A DNA stretch of 64,000 nt from Pseudomonadota bacterium. GTDB taxonomy: Bacteria > Desulfobacterota > Desulfobulbia > Desulfobulbales > Desulfocapsaceae. Under the pieces are notes generated by a model, which was not told the DNA's origin, ran no database searches, and was given only the letters and a program-made list of their open reading frames with translations. The stretch lies in the NCBI GenBank assembly GCA_018820855.1, contig JAHJNL010000093.1, forward strand, positions 1 through 64,000, read 5' to 3'. The number at the start of each line of letters is the position of its first letter. Position 1 is the stretch's first letter. Positions 53,051-62,368 of the stretch are shown piece by piece. The position numbers and the translations under genes are program-made.

Positions 53051-53548
53051 ATGCCTCTGAAAAAAAGATTCACGTCCATAGCCGCTCTTCTAGCCCTGAC
53101 GCTCCTCCTTGCAGATGCTAACGGGAATATCGCTCAGTCTGCTGCTCTCGACGATTGTCAGCATGCAGCGAATCTTGCCTCTATTGAAAAACGGTTGTCC
53201 ATATACACAACTATGGGAACGGGGAAATTGAATAGCGATGAGCAAAAGTGGTACAATAAGTTTCAGAAAGGTGGCTTGTTCTTTGACGGCTGGCAGGATA
53301 TCAGTCAGGATGTAGTGGCCAAAGTTCCCGAGGAAGAAAAGGTCAAAACCAAACTGACCATGCAGGTTCTCGGCGATAAGATCGGGAGCGAGTGGTGCAA
53401 GAAAAACGAAATCCGTAAGATCTCCACTGATATGCTCAAACAATGGGGAAACCAACTGCGCAAGGCAGTAGCAAGCTCATCATCGCAGATAGCTCCGGTG
53501 CTCCACTCCATTGAATACGAAGTGGATGAATTGTTGTCATTGAATTAA
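53051..53548 (+). CDS. Exported protein of unknown function
   Basis: From the ATG at 53051 this 165-residue protein starts with a signal peptide (MPLKKRFTSIAALLALTLLL). An all-alpha-looking domain follows, with Cys36 and Cys115 and no catalytic motif that I recognise. A longer frame starting at 52985 was rejected because the signal sequence begins here. It converges with xseA, 2 bp away. It may be a small periplasmic helper protein. Confidence 0.6.
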   Translation: MPLKKRFTSIAALLALTLLLADANGNIAQSAALDDCQHAANLASIEKRLSIYTTMGTGKLNSDEQKWYNKFQKGGLFFDGWQDISQDVVAKVPEEEKVKTKLTMQVLGDKIGSEWCKKNEIRKISTDMLKQWGNQLRKAVASSSSQIAPVLHSIEYEVDELLSLN

Positions 53549-53550
53549 TT

Positions 53551-54906
53551 CTACTCTTTTATCTCAATAACTCCGCACTCCAGTTTTCCCCGGTGTAGGC
53601 GGATTTCAATCCTGTCGTCTTTTACAACCTGTCTGCTCTCTCTTATAAGTGTTGCTTTCCCCGTTACAGGATCCAGCCTGCTGGCTATGGCATATCCCCT
53701 GGCCAGAGTGGCAAGGGGGCTGACTGCGTCGAGCAGTGCTGCCTGCCGTCCTAGCGCCATCTTTTTGTTGTCCAGGTTTTGTCGGAACAGATACAGCAGT
53801 TTTTCCGTGGCAAAGTGAAGCCGCTGTTCCTGGATAAGGACTCTGGCGGCCGGAGAATGGCTGTGTAAGCGAAAAGCCAGTTCTTCGCATTGTGCCTGGC
53901 GTTTTTCCAGTTTCTGTCTCATGGTGGCACAGAGGCTTACGTAGGCGTGATCCAGGCGGAGGGTGCCATGGGTGAAAAGAAACTTCATGTCTCCCAGCAG
54001 ACGACGATTCTGGTTGATTCGCTGCTCATAGGCGTCCAATCGATCCGACACCGTATATGCCATTTTCTCCAGCAGGTGAGATATCTGCTTTTTCAATTCC
54101 ATAACATCGGGAAAAATATGCTCAGCAGCTGCCGTAGGAGTTGCCGCTCGCAGATCTGCACAGAAATCGCTGATGGTGAAATCGACCTCATGACCAATGG
54201 CGGAGACCACAGGCAACCGTGAAGCAGCTATTGCCCTGGCAAGGATTTCTTCGTTAAAGGCCCATAAATCCTCAAGTGAGCCACCGCCGCGGCAGAGGAC
54301 AATGATGTCCGCCGTTTCCATTATCAGGTTTACGGTATCCAAGGCCGCAGCAATCTCTTCTGCCGCACCCGCTCCCTGTACTCGAACCGGGAACACTTTA
54401 ATGTTGGCCGGGAAACCTCTCTTTCTCCACACTTTAAGAAAATCGTGTACCGCTGCGCCGCTTGGCGATGTGATAAGGACAACTTCCTTGGGAAAAGAAG
54501 GAATTGCCTGCTTTGTTTCTCTTGCAAAAAGTCCTTCAGCAGCGAGGAGCTTTTTTAACTTTTCAAAGCGCAGCTGCAGGAGACCACTTCCCTGAAAGTC
54601 GATGGTATCAACTATTATCTGGTAATCCCCACGCGGCTCGTAGACAGAAATGCGTCCATGGCAGATCACCTGCTGACCATCCTCGATGTCTTTTTCCAGA
54701 TAGTGGAGCTGTCCTTTAAAGAGGACTGCTCTCAGTTGCGCTCCTTCATCCTTCAGAGTGAAGTAACTGTGTCCGGAAAATGGGCGTTTGAGATTGGAGA
54801 TCTCGCCTTGAACCCGAATGAAGCGAAACTTGCTTTCGACCAGATTTTTTAGCTCTCTGGTTAACGAACTGACTGAATAGACAACTGAATGCTCAGTGAT
54901 AATCAT
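53551..54906 (-). CDS. xseA: Exodeoxyribonuclease VII large subunit XseA
   Basis: This 451-residue protein has the N-terminal OB-fold (VSSLTRELKNLVESKFRFIR, GEISNLKRPFSGHSYFTLKD) and the catalytic-region blocks VVLITSPSGAAVHDFLKV, CRGGGSLEDLWAFNEE and PVVSAIGHEVDFTISDFCAD, with coiled coil after residue 265. It degrades single-stranded DNA with the small subunit XseB, which is not adjacent. A 365-bp non-coding region follows upstream. Confidence 0.95.
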   Translation of the reverse strand: MIITEHSVVYSVSSLTRELKNLVESKFRFIRVQGEISNLKRPFSGHSYFTLKDEGAQLRAVLFKGQLHYLEKDIEDGQQVICHGRISVYEPRGDYQIIVDTIDFQGSGLLQLRFEKLKKLLAAEGLFARETKQAIPSFPKEVVLITSPSGAAVHDFLKVWRKRGFPANIKVFPVRVQGAGAAEEIAAALDTVNLIMETADIIVLCRGGGSLEDLWAFNEEILARAIAASRLPVVSAIGHEVDFTISDFCADLRAATPTAAAEHIFPDVMELKKQISHLLEKMAYTVSDRLDAYEQRINQNRRLLGDMKFLFTHGTLRLDHAYVSLCATMRQKLEKRQAQCEELAFRLHSHSPAARVLIQEQRLHFATEKLLYLFRQNLDNKKMALGRQAALLDAVSPLATLARGYAIASRLDPVTGKATLIRESRQVVKDDRIEIRLHRGKLECGVIEIKE

Positions 54907-55271
54907 GACTGGTTACGGAAAATGGGTTGCTATCGGAGGGAAAACCGCGATAATAAGATTTGATGACGTCGTAACAAATTTCCTTCTGTTGTGTTGTTAT
55001 ACAACTCATATCATGCCAATGTACTTCAGTGCACCGAAATGATGTGGGTTTTGTACGCTTCGCATTCGGAGCTTTTTATTCAGCCATCTAAACTTTTTAG
55101 TTTTTATAACGTTATCAGGTTTGAGAATAGACATGGTTGCCAGGATAGAGTAAATTGCAGGGTTTATTTAGTGTTCAGCGTTATTACATGCATTCAATGT
55201 TAAGTGAATGAGAAAGACATTACCATAATGTCTAAATCATAGGTAAAGAAAAAACGGTAGGGGAGAAAAGG
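54907..55271. other. Intergenic region between xseA and yfgM
   Basis: This 365-bp AT-rich stretch divides divergent genes. A perfect 8-bp palindrome with a 3-nt loop (AGACATTA-CCA-TAATGTCT, 55215-55233) lies 38 bp before yfgM and could be an operator or hairpin. Short inverted repeats also occur near 54993. I see no other element; a frame at 54991-55203 has no coding signal. Confidence 0.4.
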
Positions 55272-55964
55272 ATGAGCGAACAGAGTGCGTTTAATCAAAA
55301 AGTGGTGGCAGAGCAGGCCTACAGCGAAACCAGCGGATTGTTGGATCAGCTGAATCTTCCACCCGGAGCAATCCGTTTTATTAGAGGAAATAAAAAGGCC
55401 ATTCAGATAGCCGCCGCTGTTGTAATTTTGCTGATTGTTGTCGGTTCTCTCTATAAAAGCTATCGCACCAAACGTTTTGAAAATGCAGCGAGCGGTCTGG
55501 CTATGGCTCTTGAAACAGAAGGCGATGTCAGAACTAAGAATTTACAGCAAGTGACAGATGATTTTTCCGGCACCCCTTCAGCCCTCTGGGCAACCGTAGA
55601 ACTGGGCCATCAGGCCATGAAAGGAAGTTTGTATACTGAGGCCATCAAATATTATTCACAGGTGCTCGAAAAAGTCAGTAACTCAAACCCCATGTATAGT
55701 CTGGTCACTTATGGACTCGCTCAGGCCAATGAGGCTGCAAAAAACTATGAGGCCGCTGAGGCGACTTATTCAGGTCTTAAAGATACCGAAGGATATAAAG
55801 ACCTGGGATACAAAGGTATGGCGCGAGTTCTGGAAGCACAGGGCAAAAACGATAAAGCGCTGGCAGTTTATGAAGAGTATCTGGGTACCTTTCTCGGAGA
55901 GGCACCGGACGAGGAAAACAAAAAAACAATCATTGAGAAAATTACTCGACTGCGCGTGAAGTAA
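55272..55964 (+). CDS. YfgM-like membrane TPR protein
   Basis: This 230-residue protein has a cytoplasmic N-terminus, one transmembrane helix (KAIQIAAAVVILLIVVGSLY, about 45-63) and a periplasmic TPR region (TEAIKYYSQVLEKVSNSNPM, YEAAEATYSGLKDTEGYKDL, DKALAVYEEYLGTFLGEA). The shape matches YfgM, a SecYEG-associated chaperone-linked protein. Its stop overlaps the panC start (TAATG), so it is co-translated with panC-panD. Confidence 0.75.
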   Translation: MSEQSAFNQKVVAEQAYSETSGLLDQLNLPPGAIRFIRGNKKAIQIAAAVVILLIVVGSLYKSYRTKRFENAASGLAMALETEGDVRTKNLQQVTDDFSGTPSALWATVELGHQAMKGSLYTEAIKYYSQVLEKVSNSNPMYSLVTYGLAQANEAAKNYEAAEATYSGLKDTEGYKDLGYKGMARVLEAQGKNDKALAVYEEYLGTFLGEAPDEENKKTIIEKITRLRVK

Positions 55965-56818
55965 TGAAGGTAATCACCACTCCCAGGGAAATGCAAGCCT
56001 TGGTTATCACCTGGAAGGGAGAAGGGCTGAAGGTGGGTCTGGTGCCGACCATGGGCTGGTTTCATGAAGGACATCTGTCTCTCATGCGTAAGGCTCGTGA
56101 AGTGGCGGACAGGGTTGTAGTCAGTCTTTTTGTCAATCCCATGCAATTTGCCCCCACTGAGGACCTGGACAACTACCCCCATGACCTTGAGAGAGATAGA
56201 AAACTGGCGGAAGCAGAGGGCGTTGATGTGCTTTATGCTCCCGAACCAGCTGACATGTATCCTGCTGAGTTTAAGACCAGCGTGCATGTAAGTGGCTTGA
56301 CCACAGGTTTATGCGGGGCCAGCAGGCCTGGTCATTTCGACGGTGTAACGACAGTGGTTGCCAAACTCTTTAACCAGACCCTGCCTCATATTGCCGTCTT
56401 TGGAGAAAAGGATTTCCAGCAACTGGCTGTGATACGGCAGATGGTCAGAGATCTGGATTTTCCCATTGAGATCATCGGTCATGCAATCGTTCGCGAACAA
56501 AGTGGGCTGGCCATGAGCTCTCGTAACACCTATCTCAAAGAAGACGAGATGGAAGCAGCCCATTCCCTGGCCAAGGCAATAGTGCAAGCCCAACATCTGG
56601 TTGGGCAAAACAAAAATCTTTCTCCGGATCAGATAAAAGAGGAAGTCACTGGAATCATTCTCAGTTACCCCCAGTGTACAATAGATTACGTTGAGATCCT
56701 TGACCGATCCAGCCTGCAGCCTTGCGAGCGGATCAGTTCCGAAAGTGTGCTGGTACTTGCCGTAAAAATTAATCAGCGCATTCGTTTAATAGATAATTCC
56801 ACCTTAGTAGGTAATTGA
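55964..56818 (+). CDS. panC: Pantothenate synthetase PanC
   Basis: This 284-residue protein has the PanC motifs [20 protein letters not shown] near 28, [40 protein letters not shown] and [11 protein letters not shown]. It joins pantoate and beta-alanine with ATP. The next gene, panD, supplies the beta-alanine; the gap is 1 bp. Confidence 0.95.
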   Translation: MKVITTPREMQALVITWKGEGLKVGLVPTMGWFHEGHLSLMRKAREVADRVVVSLFVNPMQFAPTEDLDNYPHDLERDRKLAEAEGVDVLYAPEPADMYPAEFKTSVHVSGLTTGLCGASRPGHFDGVTTVVAKLFNQTLPHIAVFGEKDFQQLAVIRQMVRDLDFPIEIIGHAIVREQSGLAMSSRNTYLKEDEMEAAHSLAKAIVQAQHLVGQNKNLSPDQIKEEVTGIILSYPQCTIDYVEILDRSSLQPCERISSESVLVLAVKINQRIRLIDNSTLVGN

Positions 56819-56819
56819 T

Positions 56820-57182
56820 ATGTTGCGTCAAATGCTCAGGGCCAAGCTCCACAGGGCCACTATTACTCAGGCAAACCTGGATTACGAGGGAAGCCTGACA
56901 GTCGACAGAGATCTACTCGATGCCGTAGGGATTCTTCCCTTTGAGCGCGTAAAGATCTATAATATTAATAATGGGGAACGCTTTGACACGTATGCCATTG
57001 AAGGGGAGGCAGGATCAGGCGTCATCGGTCTAAATGGTGCTGCTGCTCGAAAAGGGATGGTTGGAGACCTCGTTATTATTGTGACCTTTGGATTCTATCC
57101 CGACAGTGAGCTTGATGGGTTTCATCCTGATATTGCTCTGCTCGACGAAAATAATAAAATAAAAAAAATGCTGACCAGATAA
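56820..57182 (+). CDS. panD: Aspartate 1-decarboxylase PanD
   Basis: This 120-residue proenzyme has the self-cleavage site YEGSLTVD with Gly24-Ser25, where Ser becomes the pyruvoyl group, plus [20 protein letters not shown] and LNGAAARKG. It decarboxylates aspartate to beta-alanine. This is a reference for the pyruvoyl homologue at 62978, which is not related in fold. Confidence 0.95.
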   Translation: MLRQMLRAKLHRATITQANLDYEGSLTVDRDLLDAVGILPFERVKIYNINNGERFDTYAIEGEAGSGVIGLNGAAARKGMVGDLVIIVTFGFYPDSELDGFHPDIALLDENNKIKKMLTR

Positions 57183-57213
57183 CGTTGTCATACAATCAAT
57201 ACTAATCCGGCTT

Positions 57214-57280
57214 TGCTACGCATAGCAGGCCAGGCACCCTGCATAAAAACGTAGTTGCTGTCAGCAGGGTGCGTGCCTGG
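57214..57280 (+). promoter_or_regulatory. Two tandem hairpins between panD and the DegT gene
   Basis: TGCTA-CGCA-TAGCA (57214-57227) is followed by a longer stem: GCACCCTGC (57234-57242) with GCAGGGTGC (57264-57272), flanked by CCAG (57230-57233) and CTGG (57277-57280). They sit about 30-95 bp after the panD stop and about 98 bp before the DegT-like start. A terminator or leader attenuator is possible; no T-tract is seen. Confidence 0.45.
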
Positions 57281-57377
57281 AAGAAAATGCTCTTTGGGCG
57301 CTGTGTGCACTGCCAATAGTCGCAACCTGAATTTCATTAATAAAAATATAAACAATTTTGTAATAAGGAGTATAGCT

Positions 57378-58580
57378 ATGCCCGGTTTTGAAGTTTTCGG
57401 AGATGAAGAAAAGAAGGAAATAATGGATGTTCTGGAGACAGGAGTCCTCTTTCGCTATGAGTTTGGCGACAAGCGTAAGGGAGTCTATAAGGTTCTGGAA
57501 TTTGAAAAGAAGTTTGCAGGTTACTGCGGTGCCGGTTTTGGTCAGGCAGTCACCTCAGGGACCGCTGCGCTGAAGGTTGCCCTGGCAGCTTTGGGTGTGG
57601 GACCTGGTGATGAGGTAATTACCCAGGGATTCACCTTTGTTGCCACCTGGGAAGCTATCCTCGATGTCGGTGCCATCCCTGTCTTTACCGAAGTAGATGA
57701 CACCCTGAACATGGACCCTGCCGATCTTGCCGCAAAAATTACAGATAAAACCAAGTGTATTATTCCTGTTCATATGCTTGGCGCTCAGGCACGCATTGCA
57801 GAGATAATTGCAATTGCCGCGAAACATAATATTCCTGTCCTTGAAGATACTGCTCAGGCAGCAGGAGGGCGGATCAACGGTCAGCATCTTGGCACATTCG
57901 GTCAGTGCGGAACTTTTTCTTTTGATTCAGTAAAGACCATGACCACTGGTGAAGGCGGCATGATCATCACCAATGATGAAAAGATGTGGCGGACCATGTC
58001 TGAATACCATGATCATGGACATGACCATGCTGTTAATCCTGGTGGACGTGGTGGCGAGGGGCGCAGTTTTATCGGATTTAATTACCGGATGATGGAACTG
58101 CAGGGGGCAATGGGCATTGCGCAGCTGGCAAAGCTCGATTCAATGATCGTAGCCCAGAAGGCCAATAAGAAACGCCTGCGTGATGCAGCATCGGCCATAC
58201 CCGGAGTGAAATTCCGTACTCTGGTGGATGAGGCCGGTGACACCGCAACCTTTTTCGCCTTTATTCTGGAGTCTGCTGAACAGTGCAGCAAGGTGAATAA
58301 AGTTCTGGCAGCTGAAGGAGTGGGAGCCATTAATTTCAGTGAGAACACCTGGCATTTCTATCCTAAATGGGAACACCTGCTTGCAGGGTCAACGACGGCC
58401 ACAGGCGGCTGGCCGTTTGCCGAGCCTGGTGGAAAACGCAGGGTGATCTACGACCCTCAGGCCTTACCAAAGTCTGCGGATCTCATGTCCAGGACTCTGG
58501 TGTACCCGGTGTCCATCAAGATGAGTGAAGAGCAGTTAGATAAAATTTGCCAGGCCCTGGCAAAAGCAGCAAAAGCCTGA
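57378..58580 (+). CDS. DegT/DnrJ/EryC1-family PLP aminotransferase
   Basis: From the ATG at 57378, preceded by AAGGAG, this 400-residue protein has SGTAALKVALAALGVGPGDE and ITQGFTFVATWEAILDVGAI. The PLP-lysine segment is TFSFDSVKTMTTGEGGMI, and EYHDHGHDH follows. The family makes amino sugars or other amines from keto substrates in envelope or secondary metabolism. No partner sugar genes are nearby, so the substrate is unknown. A strong terminator follows. Confidence 0.87.
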   Translation: MPGFEVFGDEEKKEIMDVLETGVLFRYEFGDKRKGVYKVLEFEKKFAGYCGAGFGQAVTSGTAALKVALAALGVGPGDEVITQGFTFVATWEAILDVGAIPVFTEVDDTLNMDPADLAAKITDKTKCIIPVHMLGAQARIAEIIAIAAKHNIPVLEDTAQAAGGRINGQHLGTFGQCGTFSFDSVKTMTTGEGGMIITNDEKMWRTMSEYHDHGHDHAVNPGGRGGEGRSFIGFNYRMMELQGAMGIAQLAKLDSMIVAQKANKKRLRDAASAIPGVKFRTLVDEAGDTATFFAFILESAEQCSKVNKVLAAEGVGAINFSENTWHFYPKWEHLLAGSTTATGGWPFAEPGGKRRVIYDPQALPKSADLMSRTLVYPVSIKMSEEQLDKICQALAKAAKA

Positions 58581-58589
58581 TCAAAAGCC

Positions 58590-58629
58590 AAAAAAAAAGG
58601 GTGATGGAGAAAACTCCATCACCCTTTTT
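58590..58629. terminator. Bidirectional intrinsic terminator
   Basis: GGGTGATGGAG (58599-58609) and CTCCATCACCC (58614-58624) form a perfect 11-bp stem with an AAAA loop. It is preceded by nine A (58590-58598) and followed by TTTTT, so it can serve both the DegT gene and the convergent cell-wall hydrolase gene. Confidence 0.95.
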
Positions 58630-58670
58630 GGTCGTTAGATCTTTAACCTTCAGCCTTTTTAGCTGTAGTT

Positions 58671-59033
58671 TTACTTGTAGAACTTATGCCTTCCGTATTG
58701 CTCAATATAGGTGACATCGGAAGTCCAGTATGGATCAATATTGTCAAGATGGTAATAGGTGGCACCTGCAGTAAAGTCTGCAGTGTTCAGGGCAATATAG
58801 ACTGACTTCATGCACTGAAAAAATGCCTTGGGATCTTCGGGGATAAAGGAATCTTTCTGTTGAATCCAGCTGAACTGATAGGGCTGGGTCACTACATTTT
58901 TGATGCTGAGATGTTTTTGAGCGGCTCGATTCAAGGTGACGTGGGCAACGGCCACCTGACCAATTTCAGGTTCCGATCGTGCTTCATGGTAAACATTCAG
59001 AGTAAGCCAGAGCAGTCCTTCCAGAAATGTCAT
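58671..59033 (-). CDS. SleB-like cell wall hydrolase
   Basis: This 120-residue protein matches the Hydrolase_2/SleB-CwlJ fold: TLNVYHEARSEPEIGQVAVA near 11, HVTLNRAAQKHLSIKNVVTQ and CMKSVYIALNTADFTAGATY, with the catalytic Glu in EARSEP. It is a compact lysozyme-like domain with no signal peptide and no binding domain. It could be a phage-derived lysin fragment or a cytosolic protein exported by other means. Family call from motif only. Confidence 0.72.
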   Translation of the reverse strand: MTFLEGLLWLTLNVYHEARSEPEIGQVAVAHVTLNRAAQKHLSIKNVVTQPYQFSWIQQKDSFIPEDPKAFFQCMKSVYIALNTADFTAGATYYHLDNIDPYWTSDVTYIEQYGRHKFYK

Positions 59034-59375
59034 TGCGTTTCTCCTTCATTCCAGTTCTCGGAAAAATGCTTCCGGCGGGATCAAAATACTCCCCTGTTAA
59101 AGAAGTGAGGTCCTGTGAACTTGTTCCACAGGATGAACCCGTAAAGTCTCTTCTATTTGGACCAGTAATTTTTACATAATAATCATTTCTAGTCAAGCAA
59201 AAACTTTAAGACTCCGTTTTATCGTTAGCAAATGCAGGTATAACTAATTTATATTATGAAAAATGTTTTTAAAAATCTACTCTGCACTAGTCATCTGCCT
59301 GAGCCTGACATTTATCATTTTTTTTATTATACACTATCTCACAAATTTTATACAATAATCGAGAGAGGATAAATC
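59034..59375. other. Intergenic region upstream of recD2
   Basis: This 342-bp stretch lies between divergent genes. A perfect 7-bp hairpin (TCCTGTG 59111-59117, CACAGGA 59127-59133) is the only clear element. The AT-rich part (59200-59340) probably holds the recD2 promoter, but no firm hexamers stand out. A GAGAGGAT Shine-Dalgarno precedes the GTG start. Confidence 0.4.
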
Positions 59376-61853
59376 GTGCGTCAAGGGGTAGTCACTGAAA
59401 CCATTCAGGGAATTGTAGAACGGGTCACATTCCATAATGAGGCAAACGGCTGGAGTGTGCTCCGGGTCAAATGTTTCAATGAGTTTGAACCGGTTACCGT
59501 AATAGTTCATCAAACCAAGGTGTTTGCCGGTGCCACCATGAAGTTTTTCGGCTCCTGGGCTAATCACCCGAAATTCGGCAGACAATTTTCAGCAGATCGG
59601 GCTGAAGAGCGGAAACCTGCCTCTGCCGCAGCCCTTGAAAAGTATCTCGGCTCCGGACTGATCAAGGGGGTAGGGCCGAAAACCGCCAGAAGAATTGTTT
59701 CTCACTTCGGCGACCAGACCCTGCCTGTTTTTGAAGGACGAATCAGCGAGTTGCTCAAGGTTCCAGGCATTGCTGAAAAAAAGCTCGAAGGGATTCGAGA
59801 GGCATGGGAGGAACACAAGGCGATTCGTGATGTTATGCTGTTTCTTCAGGGACATGGCATTTCAACCCTGTTTGCTGTGCGAATTTTCAAGAAATACGGG
59901 GAGCAGGCTATTGCCCTGGTCACTGAAAATCCGTACCGTTTGGCGAATGATTTTTACGGGATAGGCTTTTTTTCAGCAGATAAAGTCGCCCTGTCTCTGG
60001 GGATTGAAAAAAACGCCCCCATCCGCATCTTTGCTGCCATCAGGCATATTCTGGCTGCATCCAGGGAGCAGGGGCATTGCTATCTCACCATTGATCAGAT
60101 TCATGGAGGAGTCAAGCAGCTGCTCGATCTGGATCTGACAGGCCTTCTTGAAACCTACCTTCAGCTCATGGAACAGGAACGGCATCTGAAACGGCGTCTC
60201 CTTGTTCAGAAAGACCATTCCCAGCTCCCCTGTTATTACTCAAAATCTCTCTATTTTGATGAAAAAGATACAGCAGAAGCCCTCCATGCCCTTTGCCGTC
60301 CCATTGCTGTAGATGAAGGACGTGTCAGTAAGTGGCTTGATGACTATGGCCGTACACAGCACATTACCCTGAGTCCTGAACAGGAGAGTGCCGTAAGAGG
60401 GATAGTATCGTGCGGCTGTTCGATTCTTACCGGTGGACCGGGCTGCGGAAAAACCACCACCACCAAAACCTTGGTCAAACTTTTCCTGACCATGGATAAA
60501 GAGGTCCTGCTGGCTGCGCCCACAGGACGAGCGGCTCAACGCATGGAAGAGGTGATAGGCCTGGAGGCAAAAACCATTCATCGACTGCTGGAGTTTCAGA
60601 GCGGCTCATTCAAGAGAAACAAAGAGAATCCCTTACCTGGAGATGTTTTGGTGCTGGATGAATGTTCCATGCTCGACATCAGCCTCAGTGCCGCCTTGCT
60701 CTCCGCCATGCCTGTGGGTGGGCAGCTGGTGCTGGTGGGAGATGCCGACCAGCTACCTTCTGTGGGAGCCGGAAATGTCCTTGGCGATCTCCTGACCTCG
60801 AGGGTGGTTCCATCCTTTACCTTGAAAACGGTTTTTCGACAGGCCCAGGAATCACATATCATTTCCTATGCCCACGATATCAATAACGGTAAAATTCCGA
60901 AAATTCCTTCACCGTTTAAATCGCCGGCACTCTGGCAGGAACAAAGGGACTGCCTCTTTATCGATTCCAACGAGGCCACCCAGGAACAGCTGAGAGTCAT
61001 TGCCAGGGCCAAGGAACAGCTTCAGCTCACGGAAAGGGAAGCCGAATTCGGAGAAGAACGGTTGTTCTCACAGGAAGAGACTGCTCAGGCAGAAAAGATG
61101 TCTTCCCCAACTGTCGCACCCGGCAAATATGATCATATCAATTTCGGCTTACTGCAGACGGCTGAAAACAAGGCAGACGAATTGCGGGCAGTTCTCAAGC
61201 AGGTTCATCCCTGGTCCTCCCTCTACTATGGACTCACTGCCGAACAGGTGATTTTGCGGCTCTATACCGAGTGGATTCCCAAATATTTCGGAGTATCCTG
61301 CGAGATTCAGGTTCTTTCTCCCATGAACAGGGCCAGCCTCGGTACAGTCAAACTCAATGAGTCCTTGCAGACAGCTGTCAATCCGGCCAATAACGATAAA
61401 GCACAGGTTAGCCTTGGTGAGAGAATTTTTCGTGTCGGTGACCGGGTGATTCATCGTAAAAACAACTATGACCTTGGCGTGTACAATGGGGATATCGGAG
61501 AGATTATTGCAATAAACTCCATTGAGCTCACCTGCGTCGTCCGTTTTTTTTCCGACAAGCGAGAAGTGGAATACCAGCGCGATCAGATCAGCGAACTGGA
61601 ACTGGCTTATGCCATCAGCATCCATAAATCACAGGGCAGTGAATTCGATTGCGTTATCATTCCTCTTGTCTCCCAGCACTATAAGATGCTATTCAGAAAT
61701 CTGATATATACCGGACTTACCAGGGCTAAAAAGCTTGCAGTTTTTGTGGGAACCAGGCAGGCTCTGACCATGGCCATTCGTAATATGGACACGGCCACAC
61801 GCCAGACGGCCCTGCCTCTCTTGCTGCAGGAGCTTCAACAGAACACACTGTAA
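59376..61853 (+). CDS. recD2: RecD2-like ATP-dependent DNA helicase
   Basis: This 825-residue protein starts with GTG. It has N-terminal OB-like and helix-hairpin-helix elements (GLIKGVGPKTARRIVSHFGD), Walker A LTGGPGCGKTTTTKTLVKLF near 350, LDECSMLDISL, QLVLVGDADQLPSVGAGNVL and motif VI region AISIHKSQGSEFDCVIIP. The layout is RecD2, a 5'-3' helicase outside RecBCD. Between residues about 525 and 615 there is a charged insert (ARAKEQLQLTEREAEFGEE and onward) that splits the usual FID...LYTEWIPKYFG junction. Confidence 0.92.
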   Translation: MRQGVVTETIQGIVERVTFHNEANGWSVLRVKCFNEFEPVTVIVHQTKVFAGATMKFFGSWANHPKFGRQFSADRAEERKPASAAALEKYLGSGLIKGVGPKTARRIVSHFGDQTLPVFEGRISELLKVPGIAEKKLEGIREAWEEHKAIRDVMLFLQGHGISTLFAVRIFKKYGEQAIALVTENPYRLANDFYGIGFFSADKVALSLGIEKNAPIRIFAAIRHILAASREQGHCYLTIDQIHGGVKQLLDLDLTGLLETYLQLMEQERHLKRRLLVQKDHSQLPCYYSKSLYFDEKDTAEALHALCRPIAVDEGRVSKWLDDYGRTQHITLSPEQESAVRGIVSCGCSILTGGPGCGKTTTTKTLVKLFLTMDKEVLLAAPTGRAAQRMEEVIGLEAKTIHRLLEFQSGSFKRNKENPLPGDVLVLDECSMLDISLSAALLSAMPVGGQLVLVGDADQLPSVGAGNVLGDLLTSRVVPSFTLKTVFRQAQESHIISYAHDINNGKIPKIPSPFKSPALWQEQRDCLFIDSNEATQEQLRVIARAKEQLQLTEREAEFGEERLFSQEETAQAEKMSSPTVAPGKYDHINFGLLQTAENKADELRAVLKQVHPWSSLYYGLTAEQVILRLYTEWIPKYFGVSCEIQVLSPMNRASLGTVKLNESLQTAVNPANNDKAQVSLGERIFRVGDRVIHRKNNYDLGVYNGDIGEIIAINSIELTCVVRFFSDKREVEYQRDQISELELAYAISIHKSQGSEFDCVIIPLVSQHYKMLFRNLIYTGLTRAKKLAVFVGTRQALTMAIRNMDTATRQTALPLLLQELQQNTL

Positions 61854-61897
61854 CAGAATCTTTTTAATATAACTTTTTCGATGGCTGAGGAAAAAAT

Positions 61898-62335
61898 ATG
61901 GACTACAGGACAGGATCCATCGGGCGGGTACTGACGATACGATTTGATCATGGTGATGACCTGCTGGAAGGTCTGAAAGAGATTATCCTGACAGAAAAAA
62001 TCAAAAGCGGATGGTTTCAGATTCTTGGTGGTATACAACAGGCCGGGGTTGTCACCGGTCCAAAAGAACCTGTCATGCCACCTGATCCTGTGTGGCGAGA
62101 TGTCGACGAGGCCCGCGAAGTGCTGGGCAGCGGTTCGGTACATATGGATAGAGAGGAACCCCGGATTCATCTGCACGCGGCCATGGGGCATCATGGAGAC
62201 ACCCTCACGGCCTGTATTCGCAAAAACACCAAGGTGTATCTCATTCTGGAGGTAATTCTCTTTGAGCTCCAGGGGATTGAGGCTGGCAGGCCATGGTATG
62301 AAGAGGGCGGCTTTAACAGATTGACCTTTACCTGA
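61898..62335 (+). CDS. PPC/DUF296 domain protein
   Basis: This 145-residue protein has the PPC domain blocks RVLTIRFDHGDDLLEGLKEI, GWFQILGGIQQAGVVTGPKE, PRIHLHAAMGHHGDTLTACI and VYLILEVILFELQG. Bacterial members are small trimeric proteins, some metal- or nucleotide-binding, that lack the AT-hook of plant relatives. The HLHAAMGHHGD histidines suggest a metal site. It lies 44 bp after recD2. Confidence 0.85.
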   Translation: MDYRTGSIGRVLTIRFDHGDDLLEGLKEIILTEKIKSGWFQILGGIQQAGVVTGPKEPVMPPDPVWRDVDEAREVLGSGSVHMDREEPRIHLHAAMGHHGDTLTACIRKNTKVYLILEVILFELQGIEAGRPWYEEGGFNRLTFT

Positions 62336-62368
62336 ACAATAAAAACTCTACACAAAAAATGAGATAAT

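Noticed and set aside
54991..55203. 70-codon frame between xseA and yfgM
   Set aside because: Low-information composition and no ribosome binding site; the region looks non-coding.
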